Source: JBCCJA01 sp039045975
Lineage (GTDB): Bacteria > Planctomycetota > Planctomycetia > Planctomycetales > Planctomycetaceae
DNA: 46,174 nucleotides
Direction: 5' to 3'
NCBI GenBank assembly: GCA_039045975.1
Contig: JBCCJA010000026.1
Location: 1 to 46,174, forward strand
A program made the translations under genes and the position numbers. A model generated the notes under the pieces. The model was given only the letters and a program-made list of their open reading frames with translations, was not told the DNA's origin and did no database searches. This document shows, piece after piece, positions 34,177-42,420 of the stretch; position 1 is the stretch's first letter, and each line of letters begins with the position of its first letter.

Positions 34177-34533
34177 TCATGAGCGACGCTGCGGGCCCGA
34201 TTTAGTCTGAAGCCTCACAGCCTCGACCCTGAGGGCCTCGACCTCTCTCGCCACGTGCTCGATCCGCGTCAGAAGGCCGTCAACCGATTCGCGATCAAAT
34301 CGGGCTCGCACTCCGCTCTCGTCTGCCGCCGGCATCACGAACGGCTCGACCTCCGCCGCCATCGCCAGACGCCTCTTTTTGGTCCGTCCGCGATTCGCTT
34401 TCGGCCGCCGAAACATCACCGCTGTACCACGGAGGCGACGTTGCAGGCCGACCGGCCCGTATACGATCGCCCATACCGCCGCGCCCGGTATCGCAATGCA
34501 CATGATGATGCCCGCCCACTCCTGCGGCGTCAT
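34177..34533 (-). CDS. Small phage membrane protein with coiled-coil tail
   Basis: This 118-residue protein has an N-terminal membrane segment (IIMCIAIPGAAVWAIVYG), a strongly basic stretch (RRPKANRGRTKKRR) and a C-terminal helix likely to coil (LTRIEHVAREVEALRVEAV). It lies 60 bases after the secretin gene. The layout of one membrane span plus basic and coiled parts would suit an assembly or virion accessory role, but no homologue is recognised. Confidence 0.5.
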   Translation of the reverse strand: MTPQEWAGIIMCIAIPGAAVWAIVYGPVGLQRRLRGTAVMFRRPKANRGRTKKRRLAMAAEVEPFVMPAADESGVRARFDRESVDGLLTRIEHVAREVEALRVEAVRLQTKSGPQRRS

Positions 34534-34593
34534 GGCCGACAGCCCCCGCTCGCGAATTCACCGGCCTCAGCGTAAACGAATTTTCAGCCCGAT

Positions 34594-35922
34594 CTAGGGC
34601 TCATCCGCGGGCAGGCTCCGGCTTAAGAACACCGGCCCCGCCGATGCCCGTTCGGCCTCTATCCGGCCGCCGACTCTGACGGCCCGGGCGTAGACCTGCA
34701 GCGTCTCGTGACGCTCCCCGCTCGATCGGCCGAGCGACAGCCAACGGAACCTCGCCACGTCGGCCGTGCGTCGCGTGACTGAGCCGATCAGGTACGCCCG
34801 GCCTTCCTCGAGTTCCGCCGTCGTATCGAGACGGTCCCCGCTCACGATCGGCAGGCCGTCGTCGGAATCTTCCGCGGTCGTCATCTCCATACGCACGCCG
34901 ATGCGGACTCTCGACTCCGCCACCGTCCGGGCCGACACCGTCATACGGAGGCCCGCGTCAATGGTCTGGATGCCGGTCTGCACGACAACCCCGGCCTCGG
35001 TCGTCGCCGAGACGACGTACGGGATTCGGGCCGTCCGGTCGTACCGCGACTCGCCCCCGTCCGTGACCATCAACAACGGGTCCGCAACGACCGACGCGGC
35101 CGAGGATTCCGCAACCGCCCGAAGGACTGCGTCGAGGCCGCCCGTAACCGTGCCGACAAGGTTCGCGGCTCCGCTCGTGGCGATCGCCGAGGCCGTCAGC
35201 GATGCCGTAGGCGTAACCTCAATGCCGAGATCCTCCGTCTCGGTCGCCGAAGAACCGACGACAACGAGCTGCACCGACCACGGCGTCGTCCGGTGGGCGG
35301 CGAGCTTATCGACCGTCTCTGTCACAGCCGGCAGGTTCGACGCCGTATCGCTGAGCACGATCAGGCCGTCATCGAACGCCACGATGCCGCCGGAACCTGT
35401 CAACGTCTCGGCGATCGCCTCTTCGAGCTCGTCGGCCGTTCGGCCGGGAACGTGCCGCACAACAGTCACGCGATCGTCGTCTCTCAACGGGCCGACAACA
35501 GTTGTCTCGCCGATCCGGTTCACGCCGACGCCGGCCTGCCTCGCGATGACGTTCACGGCCTCGGGAAGCGGGACCGCCGTCATCCTGACCGCGATCGGGT
35601 CGGTAAGGACCGACGTTGCCGCCACGATATTGCGGTCGGTCTGGCGGGAGACCTCGTCGAGCAGCAGCCCGAGCGGGATGCCTTCGGCCGCCAGAGTGAT
35701 GACCGGGTCGTCTTCGGTCTTCACCTCCGCCGCGGTCTCAAAATCTGGCGGCGGCTGACTCGTCCAGCCCGGCCGTTCGTGACCGGTCGTCAGCGGCGGC
35801 CGCGGGAACCGATGCTGTATCGCTTCGCCGACCGACGTGCAGCCGCTCGTCAGAATCAAGGACCACAACGCCACGCGGATCGATGACGTCGATCCGCCGC
35901 CGGTACTCGCCTTCGCCCACAT
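34594..35922 (-). CDS. Phage secretin (pIV-like), lipoprotein
   Basis: This 442-residue protein is likely the outer-membrane channel through which the filament leaves the cell, like M13 pIV. It has a lipoprotein signal (ALWSLILTSGC, Cys28), secretin N-domain features (VITLAAEGIPLGLLLDEVSR, VTVVRHVPGRTADELEEAI) and a C-terminal beta-rich secretin domain (IPYVVSATTEAGVVVQTGIQ, then GLRMTVSARTV and LIGSVT). Its start lies inside the Zot gene, an overlap of about 185 bases. A phage-encoded secretin means that export does not depend on a host type II system, in contrast to CTXphi. Confidence 0.82.
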   Translation of the reverse strand: MWAKASTGGGSTSSIRVALWSLILTSGCTSVGEAIQHRFPRPPLTTGHERPGWTSQPPPDFETAAEVKTEDDPVITLAAEGIPLGLLLDEVSRQTDRNIVAATSVLTDPIAVRMTAVPLPEAVNVIARQAGVGVNRIGETTVVGPLRDDDRVTVVRHVPGRTADELEEAIAETLTGSGGIVAFDDGLIVLSDTASNLPAVTETVDKLAAHRTTPWSVQLVVVGSSATETEDLGIEVTPTASLTASAIATSGAANLVGTVTGGLDAVLRAVAESSAASVVADPLLMVTDGGESRYDRTARIPYVVSATTEAGVVVQTGIQTIDAGLRMTVSARTVAESRVRIGVRMEMTTAEDSDDGLPIVSGDRLDTTAELEEGRAYLIGSVTRRTADVARFRWLSLGRSSGERHETLQVYARAVRVGGRIEAERASAGPVFLSRSLPADEP

Positions 35923-37018
35923 GGTCTCCGACCTCGTATCGGTTGCCGTCGTCGAAAATCGCGACGGTTCCGACCGTCGCCAGAAGCGTGACCGGCTCTC
36001 TGGCCGGAGCGAGTGTGGGCCGACCTGCCGTCTCGGCCGAGGGGCCTCCGGGTGCCGCCGCTACGTCCGTTCCGGTGCGTGCCGGCTCCGCTGTCGCGGC
36101 CGTGTCCTTCGCGTCCCGCGTGCCAGAACTAAACAGCGCCCCTTCGACGTCGGCCCCGAACAGCAGCCACGTGACGAACATCGCCACGCCGGCCGCACGG
36201 CCGATCTGCCATGCGTGCGTCCGCACGATGTAATAAAGGAGCCGGAACCAGCCCATGCGTTCGAACGGCTCTTTGACCCGCCGCTCTTCCCGGCTACCGC
36301 CCTCCCCCTCTCTCGCGGCGACGCGTTTTCCGACCGCGTAAGAGTCGTACAGCCTGTAGTAATACGGACCCGCCCACACCGTCCGTCGGGCCTGCTTCAG
36401 TTCCTCTAGCCTCTCCCCCCGTTGGTCGTACTCGCGAATCCCGATGCGGAAGACCTTTTTCCCGTAAATCTTCGACGCTATCTGGAAATACGCCCCGAGG
36501 CGGATTCTTAAAATCGGGTCGGGCTCATTTTCGTACGAGTGCAGCACAATGTGATGGCCGCACCGCTTTACGATCTCCGGCGGGAGACTGCTGATCGTCT
36601 GCGTAAGGAACTCGATGTCGTACCCGTCGTGGCGGACCTCGCCGACGAACGACTGCCACATCTCGCGATGCTCGCGGCTCGCGGTCGGCGGACACAACAA
36701 GTGTGACTCGTCGAGCACGATTCGGCCCGGCTCAGCGTCATGGAAGTACTCCTGCGGGTTCGTCCCGCCGTCGCGGATGTCTTTCAGCCACCCCGACTCG
36801 ACCTCCAGGGGAATGACATTGATCCGCGCCCGAGTCTCGTCCTCGTCGATCTTAAACCGCCGCTTCGCTTCCGCCGCAACCGCGTCAACGTTAATCGGGA
36901 TCGTCGTGTGAAATACGCCCTCCCCGAACTGCAGGAAGTTCTCGAGGAGCTCGACCGGCCCTCGTGTGAGACTCTTGCCGGTCCCGCCGGGGGCGGTAAC
37001 GAGTGTGACGACGGACAT
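35738..37018 (-). CDS. Zot/pI-like filamentous phage assembly ATPase
   Basis: This 426-residue protein drives filament assembly and extrusion at the inner membrane. The N-terminal ATPase has Walker A APGGTGKS (9-16) and Walker B RIVLDES (99-105). A single membrane segment lies at about 270-288 (WQIGRAAGVAMFVTWLLF), followed by an outer domain of about 135 residues that should contact the secretin. ATG at 37018 is chosen because the Walker A then sits near the N-terminus as in all Zot proteins and because it overlaps the preceding stop (TGATG). The open frame extends upstream to 37144 without meaning. Confidence 0.93.
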   Translation of the reverse strand: MSVVTLVTAPGGTGKSLTRGPVELLENFLQFGEGVFHTTIPINVDAVAAEAKRRFKIDEDETRARINVIPLEVESGWLKDIRDGGTNPQEYFHDAEPGRIVLDESHLLCPPTASREHREMWQSFVGEVRHDGYDIEFLTQTISSLPPEIVKRCGHHIVLHSYENEPDPILRIRLGAYFQIASKIYGKKVFRIGIREYDQRGERLEELKQARRTVWAGPYYYRLYDSYAVGKRVAAREGEGGSREERRVKEPFERMGWFRLLYYIVRTHAWQIGRAAGVAMFVTWLLFGADVEGALFSSGTRDAKDTAATAEPARTGTDVAAAPGGPSAETAGRPTLAPAREPVTLLATVGTVAIFDDGNRYEVGDHVGEGEYRRRIDVIDPRGVVVLDSDERLHVGRRSDTASVPAAAADDRSRTAGLDESAAARF

Positions 37019-37356
37019 CAGACACCCGGGACTACGTGGGCGACGAATCGGATCAACGCGACGGCCGCCTTGATCGCCAGATACGCGAAGACGGCCGTGG
37101 AAATGAACTGCAAGTCCATCCACGAATCCGCCAGCCAAAACCACTCCATATAGCCGTCGATCGCTCCGACGCCGCGGTCGATATACTCGGTCACGCCGAG
37201 CTCTTCGAGCTTATCGAGGACCCAGTGGCCGAAGTCCGCGACGTTCTCGACAACCCAATCGAAGAACCGCCGCAGGACGCTTCGGCCGAGTTCGACCCAC
37301 CAACCGGGGTCCAGGATCGCGTCGACGTTCTCCAGTGTGAAAATGCTATCGGACAT
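37018..37356 (-). CDS. pVI-like minor coat protein
   Basis: This 112-residue protein has the same length as M13 pVI and lies in the same place, between the pIII-like and pI-like genes. It has amphipathic helices (VELGRSVLRRFFDWVV, FGHWVLDKLEELGV) and a C-terminal membrane segment (ISTAVFAYLAIKAAVALIRF). pVI caps the adsorption end of the virion together with pIII. The ATG at 37356 overlaps the preceding TGA, and its own stop overlaps the Zot start in the same way. Confidence 0.75.
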   Translation of the reverse strand: MSDSIFTLENVDAILDPGWWVELGRSVLRRFFDWVVENVADFGHWVLDKLEELGVTEYIDRGVGAIDGYMEWFWLADSWMDLQFISTAVFAYLAIKAAVALIRFVAHVVPGV

Positions 37357-39224
37357 CACGCACCGCCGATCGTGCGAATCAATGCCACGCCGAGCACCAA
37401 AGTGGTGCCGAACTTCACGAGGGCCCGTACGAGGTCCCGCAGGTCCGACACGAACTGCTGCAGGTCCACGTCTTCGACGCCGAACAGCGTGTCGATCGTA
37501 TAAACGGTGGCGGTATCGATCTCGTTGTAATCGCCGTCGAACTTATAAATCGGCAGGCCGATCCGGGCCCCGTTGCCCGCCCCTTCGACGTTCGGCTTGA
37601 GCCGGTCGAACGAGAACAGATCGCGGGCCCGGTCGAAGAGGTCTTTCAACGGCTGCAGTGAGCCGCAGTCGTCGCACGGCTCTGGGTCTTCTGGCGACGT
37701 TTCCGACCCTCCGCCCTCCTCCTCACCGCAACCGCGGGACGCGTCGAAGTCGTAGTCGTCGTTCGCGTTGATGCAGCCGTCGAGGTCGTAGTCGCACCGC
37801 GGCTCGGCATCGATTTCGGCCTGCGACGCGTTCGGGTCCGTGAAGAGTGTCTTTCATCCCGAGTTGCCGCAGTACGGCCCGTCCGTGTGATCCGGGTCCA
37901 AATAGTTCGGCAACCCGTCGCCGTCGTAGTCACAATTCCCTTCGTTCAGTATCTCCGACAAGCTCGCATTCGGGTTGGCCGCACAATTCAGGCACGGGTC
38001 GGGGCCGTCATCGCACTCGACCGGGGAATAATTATATGCGTCCACCCCATTGTTAATGCCGTCGCGGTCATAATCGCAATCGGGCTGTAACCGGAGGAAG
38101 GCGTCGGGGATGCCGGGGTCAGAACAGATGTCGTAACAGTCGTCGCCACCGCCGTCGTCGTCGTCCGGGTCTTCCTCCCCCTGTGGCGTCGGATCGACGT
38201 CGTCCTCGATTCCGTCGCCGTCGTCGTCGTTGTCCTGGTCGTTCGATAACCCGTCGCCGTCGATGTCGTCGTCGTTCGCGTTCGAGATGCCATCGCCGTC
38301 GACGTCCGGGTCTTGGCCGTTCTCGATACCGTCGCCGTCGACATCGGGGTCCTGCCCGTTATCGATCCCGTCGCCGTCGACGTCCGGGTCGCTCCCGTTC
38401 GGGATGCCGTCGCCATCGACATCCGGGTCCTGGCCGTTCGGAACACCGTCCCCGTCGACGTCGGGGTCTTGACCGTTCGGCGTCCCGTCGCCGTCGGTGT
38501 CGTCGTCTTGCCCGTTGGGCTGCCCGTCGCCGTCCATGTCGGGGTCGTCTTGGTTGGGGATGCAGTCGCCGTCGATGTCGTCGTCTGACCCGTTGGGCAC
38601 GCCGTCGCCGTCGACGTCGTCGTCCTGGCCGTTGGGCACCCCGTCGTCGTCGGTATCGTCATCAGACCCGTTGGGCTGCCCGTCGCCGTCCATGTCGTCG
38701 TCTTCGTGGTCGAGGCAGCCGTCGCAGTCCATGTCGTTCGGGCATGCGGTGTTGCACGCGTCGCACGTCTGGTCGTCGTTAACGTCTCCGTACGACGTCA
38801 GGGTCCCTTCCGCCAGGGCGCACGCTTCGTCCTCGATCTCATTCGTGCTCGCTAGGCAGTACCCCTCTTTAATTGCCCGCAATACGTCCAGCGGCCAACC
38901 GTCCGCGATTCCAATCTCAATGCCGCCGCTGCCGTCGTCTTCATAGACTTGATGCGTAAATTCTATATCGCCGTTGCTCCTGAGCACGGCTTCGAGCCTG
39001 TACCGCGTACCGCCGATCACCAGCGGTGCCATCTCGCCGATCTCCCTCGGGTTCGGCCCCGGCGGTCCGTTAACTTCGATCGAGTACACACACCGCGACG
39101 CGTTACAGAACCGCGACGTATTATGATACGACCAGTCATTCGGCTGTGGAACGCAGGTGCATTGTGCCCACGCCTGCGTGCAGCCGCCGAATATCAACGC
39201 GACAGTTAAAATACGTGTCTTCAT
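37356..39224 (-). pseudogene. pIII-like adsorption protein gene with one in-frame TGA
   Basis: The frame starts at ATG 39224 (signal peptide ending TQAWA/QC), runs 456 codons, meets TGA at 37854-37856 and then continues open for 165 more codons to 37358. Before the stop come a Cys-rich N-domain, 13 DxDGDG repeats (residues 178-346) and Cys/Asp repeats. After it come one more such repeat (DPNAS...CDYDLDGCINANDDYDF), a Gly/Glu linker, and a C-terminal domain ending in the membrane segment LVKFGTTLVLGVALI. M13 pIII needs exactly such an anchor. The TGA aligns with a Cys codon of the neighbouring repeat, so TGC to TGA is the simplest origin. TGA serves as a true stop in neighbouring phage genes. 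Either a nonsense mutation, a sequencing error or readthrough. Confidence 0.75.
38187..38693 (-). repeat. Thirteen tandem 39-base repeats encoding DxDGDGxPNGxDxD units
   Basis: Thirteen consecutive 13-residue units such as VDGDGVPNGQDPD, as in thrombospondin type 3 repeats, which bind calcium through their Asp residues. At the DNA level they form a 39-base tandem array within the pIII-like gene. One unit carries Cys (IDGDCIPN). Confidence 0.9.
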
Positions 39225-39397
39225 AGCTCGTCGAGTTTTTTCTTAGACGCGTGCTTTATAATAATCTCGAAGAGCGATACGCCCGCGATCAGCCCGGCGA
39301 GGGCCAGGACGCACAGCGTGGCCGACGTACCCCACTGGGCCTGCACGACGAGTTCTTCGGTCAACTCGATCAGCCTGTCGCCCTGCTCTGCCGTCAT
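39221..39397 (-). CDS. Small phage membrane protein (candidate minor coat protein)
   Basis: This 58-residue protein starts MTAEQGDRLIELTEEL, has one membrane segment (SATLCVLALAGLIAGVSLFEIII) and ends in a basic KHASKKKLDEL. A ribosome site AGGGGG precedes the ATG, and its TGA stop overlaps the start of the pIII-like gene (ATGA). It sits where small tip proteins are found in filamentous phages. Coat or accessory role is inferred. Confidence 0.6.
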   Translation of the reverse strand: MTAEQGDRLIELTEELVVQAQWGTSATLCVLALAGLIAGVSLFEIIIKHASKKKLDEL

Positions 39398-39407
39398 CGC
39401 GACCCCC

Positions 39408-39441
39408 TAAATAAACGGGGCGGCCCCGGTCGCCGCCCCGT
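39408..39441 (-). terminator. Strong rho-independent terminator after the major coat gene
   Basis: A perfect 10-bp GC-rich stem (ACGGGGCGGC, 39415-39424 with 39432-39441) with a 7-base loop, followed on the minus strand by TTTATTTAG. It lies 18 bases after the coat protein stop, the position of the main terminator in M13, where it keeps coat mRNA abundant over downstream genes. Confidence 0.92.
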
Positions 39442-39458
39442 CGTTCCCCGCCGACCGA

Positions 39459-39740
39459 TCAGGTCGACTTACGACCCCAACGCCAGAGCATCACGCCGAG
39501 CATCACCGTGATGGCGAGGCCGGCGAACAGGCGCAGGATGATGAACACCTTCGACGCCAACGCCGTTACGAACTCGTTCGGCTTCAGCTCGCCGTAGAAC
39601 TGCGTGACGATCTCGTCCGCCGTGCTGGCGTCCGTGATTTGGGCCGACGCGAGGTCCGCCCCCAGCGTCATGCACGCCGCGACGACGGCGAGCGGGAGAA
39701 AGGCCTTAGCATAAGCCGCGGCCCGTGCGAAGCATTTCAT
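39459..39740 (-). CDS. Major coat protein (pVIII-like)
   Basis: This 93-residue protein has a long signal peptide (basic N-terminus, AFLPLAVVAACMTLG, cleavage after ADLASA). The mature part of about 60 residues begins QITDASTADEI with an acidic, amphipathic segment, followed by one membrane helix (VFIILRLFAGLAITVMLGVML) and a basic end WRWGRKST that would face the DNA. This is the exact layout of filamentous phage major coat proteins. It is followed at once by a strong terminator. Confidence 0.9.
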   Translation of the reverse strand: MKCFARAAAYAKAFLPLAVVAACMTLGADLASAQITDASTADEIVTQFYGELKPNEFVTALASKVFIILRLFAGLAITVMLGVMLWRWGRKST

Positions 39741-39749
39741 GAGACTTCC

Positions 39750-39971
39750 TTATCTCAAGGTTTGGTTTCCGAGCCCGACCATCGCCGCGATGAGCGATGC
39801 GACCCGGCCGACGAAGTACAACACCACGCCAGTCGCGAACCCTTTAATAACCGAGATGATTAAAAAGGGGATTGCGTATAGAACGGTGGGCGGCAAACTG
39901 TCGTGATATTCCACTCGTTCGCCCTCCGCTCCGTCGTCGCTCGGGTCGCTCCTCCTACGCTCCGGACTCAC
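39750..39971 (-). CDS. Small phage membrane protein upstream of the coat gene
   Basis: This 73-residue protein has an acidic cytoplasmic N-terminus of about 28 residues, then a hydrophobic segment (VLYAIPFLIISVIKGFATGVVLYFVG) and a second short one. Start overlaps the preceding stop (ATGA), and the coat gene follows 9 bases after its end. Size and place match pVII/pIX-type tip proteins, but there is no recognisable sequence signature. Confidence 0.55.
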   Translation of the reverse strand: MSPERRRSDPSDDGAEGERVEYHDSLPPTVLYAIPFLIISVIKGFATGVVLYFVGRVASLIAAMVGLGNQTLR

Positions 39972-40168
39972 TCGCCGGAATCGTCGTCTGCCGCGTCCTC
40001 GTAGCCGTGTTCGTAGCCCGTTTTATACATCCGATCGTCATGGCGACTTTCGTACGCCGCGTAGCCGGCGTCGTAGCCGCGGTCGTATGCGTCAGGCGTG
40101 TCGTCCCCGACCGCTATGTCCGCGAGCGCGTTGCCCGCGTCCACGGCTGCGTTAATTAGTCCTAGCAT
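39968..40168 (-). CDS. Small acidic phage protein of unknown function
   Basis: This 66-residue protein begins MLGLINAAVDAGNALADIA and continues with Tyr/Asp/Gly-rich repeats (YDRGYDAGYAAYESR, YKTGYEHGYEDAADD). It is soluble and acidic. It starts about 95 bases after the rep stop and overlaps the next gene by 4 bases. Function unknown. Confidence 0.5.
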   Translation of the reverse strand: MLGLINAAVDAGNALADIAVGDDTPDAYDRGYDAGYAAYESRHDDRMYKTGYEHGYEDAADDDSGE

Positions 40169-40263
40169 TCCCGGCCTCGTGTGGGGTGCGGCTGTCGCTC
40201 ACTATCCCCATCGACGCGCCCGGTCGGCCTTAATAGCTTTTTGCGATTTCCCCGGTCCGTTTT

Positions 40264-41649
40264 TTAAAACGGGTCTACGCCGTCGATCGCTTCGAAGCTC
40301 ACCCTAAGGTCCGCGAGTCGGCCGAGCTCTCTCGCGATCCTCGTCTGTCGCTTCTCCAACTCCGCTTCGACGCCTCCGAAGCCGAAGACGCGGCCGAATA
40401 TCCGCTGTAGCAGGCCCAACGCCTGCTCTTCCGTGTGTAGCTCGACGCCCTCGATCGTCGCCGCTCTCGCGATCGCCTGTACCGCCGCCTTGGCCGCTTT
40501 TTCGACCGACGGCTCCGGACAGTCCTTAATCGCCACGAGTGCGAACGCGTCGGGTATGACCGCCAGGATGTCGGTCCAGATTTGGTGATCCGGCCCGTAA
40601 CGTCGCTTGTCTCGATCGACCCACTCGGCGATACGGATCAGCGATCGCGTCGACCGTTCTATGTCCTTCTCGGCCGGGCGGCCGAGCATCACGCGACGCA
40701 GCAGGCAGCCGACGAGCCGCGACGGTTCCGCGTCTACGTCCTGTAGACGCTCGTCGCCCTTCTCCGCGTCTCGCCAGAACGCCCGCCGCGTCATCACTTC
40801 GAGCCGCGTCGCGGCTTCGCAGGTGCCCCCCCACCGCGAGTACATCGCGGCTTGATATTCGGGGTCGTTCTTCCGCTTGTGCTCGACCTCGTAGGTCTTG
40901 TCGTAGAGCTTGACCTTTGCGGCCCCCTTCCCCGACCCGAAGTAGATCCCCGTGATCTTACCGGCCGTCCGATGGACGCTGTCGTCTTCCGACGGGGTGA
41001 CGAACAACCCCGCCCTATAAAGCTCGTGACACCCCCCCATGCTCAGGCCGGGCATGTCGACGCAGGCGTCTACACGTGATCGGCGTAGCTCAACGATCTC
41101 GGCCCCGAGATGCTTAAGCACCGCCCTGCACCGCTTCCAGAGCGGGTCAACGCCGTCCACGACGCAACCGCGGCCCTTGATCTCAATAATCGCCGACGGG
41201 TTGGCGGCCGAGGCCCCTTCGCCCTCCTCGCGGTCGCTGAGGAATATCCACGCGTTGCCGACTTGGATGCGGTACTTGAAAACCGCCCGTTTGCCCCCGC
41301 CCTTCTGGCCGGGATGCACACTGACGAGCTCGTCGCCGATCCAGATGTCCCGCGGCTGTCCGTCGTCGTCCGCCGACTGTTTAGAATCGATGATCTCCTG
41401 CCACTCGGGGCGGAGGACGTCGAGCATGGTCGTTTCACCGAACAGACTGACCGGCTTTTCGACCTTCCGATCATGCCAGCGGACGATGAGTGACTCTTCG
41501 TAGTAGTCGAGATGCGCCGACCATTTGCGATCCAATGATGCGCTAGTGGGATGGGTGATACTCAGACCCCCATCCCCGCCTTCGGCGGTCGCCCTTCCCT
41601 GCTCCGGGCTCTCGACGTACGGTCTTTCCATCTCGACGGCTGTGGACAT
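40264..41649 (-). CDS. Rep_trans-type rolling-circle replication initiator
   Basis: This 461-residue protein belongs by its motifs to the Rep_trans/Phage_CRI family, which includes the initiators of CTXphi-type phages and pT181-type plasmids. Visible are LRRSRVDACVDMPG, GIYFGSGKGAAKVKLYDKTYE and RLEVMTRRAFWRD, in the order seen in that family. Such proteins nick the plus strand of the replicative form and stay bound through a tyrosine. The N-terminal 40 residues are low complexity. It is the largest phage gene and lies directly after a hairpin at 41683. Confidence 0.85.
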   Translation of the reverse strand: MSTAVEMERPYVESPEQGRATAEGGDGGLSITHPTSASLDRKWSAHLDYYEESLIVRWHDRKVEKPVSLFGETTMLDVLRPEWQEIIDSKQSADDDGQPRDIWIGDELVSVHPGQKGGGKRAVFKYRIQVGNAWIFLSDREEGEGASAANPSAIIEIKGRGCVVDGVDPLWKRCRAVLKHLGAEIVELRRSRVDACVDMPGLSMGGCHELYRAGLFVTPSEDDSVHRTAGKITGIYFGSGKGAAKVKLYDKTYEVEHKRKNDPEYQAAMYSRWGGTCEAATRLEVMTRRAFWRDAEKGDERLQDVDAEPSRLVGCLLRRVMLGRPAEKDIERSTRSLIRIAEWVDRDKRRYGPDHQIWTDILAVIPDAFALVAIKDCPEPSVEKAAKAAVQAIARAATIEGVELHTEEQALGLLQRIFGRVFGFGGVEAELEKRQTRIARELGRLADLRVSFEAIDGVDPF

Positions 41650-41682
41650 AGCCTATATGCTCCGCGTGCGAGTTGTTGAGAA

Positions 41683-41716
41683 GACCCCGGCAGGAGTTGC
41701 AGCTCCGGCCGGGGTC
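41683..41716 (-). terminator. Hairpin upstream of rep
   Basis: An 8-bp stem GACCCCGG/CCGGGGTC (41683-41690 with 41709-41716) with an inner GGAG/CTCC pairing. It follows the 56-residue gene and precedes rep. It could be a terminator or attenuator, though the T-run after it is weak. Confidence 0.55.
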
Positions 41717-41727
41717 GCTTTCTTAAT

Positions 41728-41898
41728 TCAGTTCTTCGCGTACAGCTTCGCCGCGTCCTCGACTCGGAATTCGATCCGGCCTGACGTGCGACGCCAGCCG
41801 AGCAGTCCGGCCTGGGCGTCAAAAAAAAGACGCTTCTCCGTCACGTCGTGCTTGCGAGCCAGCGTCGCCGGCGTCGCATACCGTTCAGCCTTCGGCAT
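41728..41898 (-). CDS. Small winged-helix/excisionase-like DNA-binding protein
   Basis: This 56-residue protein reads like one MerR/excisionase-type helix-turn-helix: TPATLARKHDVTEKRLF, then LLGWRRTSGRIEF and the final helix RVEDAAKLYAKN. Its start at 41898 overlaps the gene before it by 14 bases. Lying just upstream of rep and its hairpin, it may control rep or the early genes. It is too short for automatic long-ORF detection. Confidence 0.6.
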   Translation of the reverse strand: MPKAERYATPATLARKHDVTEKRLFFDAQAGLLGWRRTSGRIEFRVEDAAKLYAKN

Positions 41899-42184
41899 CG
41901 TCGCTCCCCTCGATCGGCCGGCCGAACGTGCGGTCGAGCAGCACCAGGCCGGCGACCAAAAACGCCCCTTCGACGCTCAGCCATACGAGCGGCCCGAAGT
42001 CACCGTCGGTCAGGTACAAGACACCGTTGTCGCCGATCGCGTGACCGCCGATCGCGGTGCGGACCGCATCGCGGAACCGGCCGCCGAGGAAGCACAGCCA
42101 GAGGATCGGGCCCGCCGACGCGAACATCGCCGCCACGGCACGGAGCATTTGGTTCCGGCTCACGGCTACGCGACCTCCCGCCAC
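41885..42184 (-). CDS. Small phage membrane protein
   Basis: This 99-residue protein has two hydrophobic segments (MLRAVAAMFASAGPILWLCFLGG and GPLVWLSVEGAFLVAGLVLL) separated by a Gly/Asp-rich outer loop. The ATG at 42184 overlaps the preceding gene by 19 bases; a GTG at 42163 without overlap is the alternative. Function unknown. Confidence 0.55.
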   Translation of the reverse strand: MAGGRVAVSRNQMLRAVAAMFASAGPILWLCFLGGRFRDAVRTAIGGHAIGDNGVLYLTDGDFGPLVWLSVEGAFLVAGLVLLDRTFGRPIEGSDDAEG

Positions 42185-42420
42185 TTATCCGGGTCGACGC
42201 CATAAATCACTGCGAAGCGTTCGCCGGCCGAACGGAGATAGGCGACGACCTCTTGAACGATCTGCGACGCTTCGTCCTGCCCGGCGAAGTCGGTCAGGTG
42301 TGCGGCGTGCCGGAAGTTGGTCACCGATTGGGCGAATATATCGGCCGTGTACCGGACCGACTCGCGGTCGTGGCGTTCGTCGGTTTCTTCCGGCTCTTCG
42401 AAGATGCGTAGGTCGATCAT
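42166..42420 (-). CDS. Hypothetical phage protein
   Basis: This 84-residue soluble protein starts MIDLRIFEEPEETDERHDR and contains a helical stretch with VTNFRHAAHLTDFAG and IVQEVVAYLRSAGERFAVIYG. It overlaps the preceding gene by 4 bases (ATGA). No family recognised. Confidence 0.55.
   Translation of the reverse strand: MIDLRIFEEPEETDERHDRESVRYTADIFAQSVTNFRHAAHLTDFAGQDEASQIVQEVVAYLRSAGERFAVIYGVDPDKWREVA

Noticed and set aside
37356..37649. Separate 97-residue gene starting at TTG
   Set aside because: It is in the same frame as the pIII-like gene, has no ribosome site, and its content is the expected C-terminal domain of that protein.
37854..37856. Genetic code with TGA as a sense codon
   Set aside because: Other phage and host genes end in TGA at tight TGATG or ATGA overlaps, so TGA works as a stop here.
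38187..38693. CRISPR array (regular 39-base repeats)
   Set aside because: Units are directly contiguous with no unique spacers, and the frame encodes a clean DxDGDG repeat protein.
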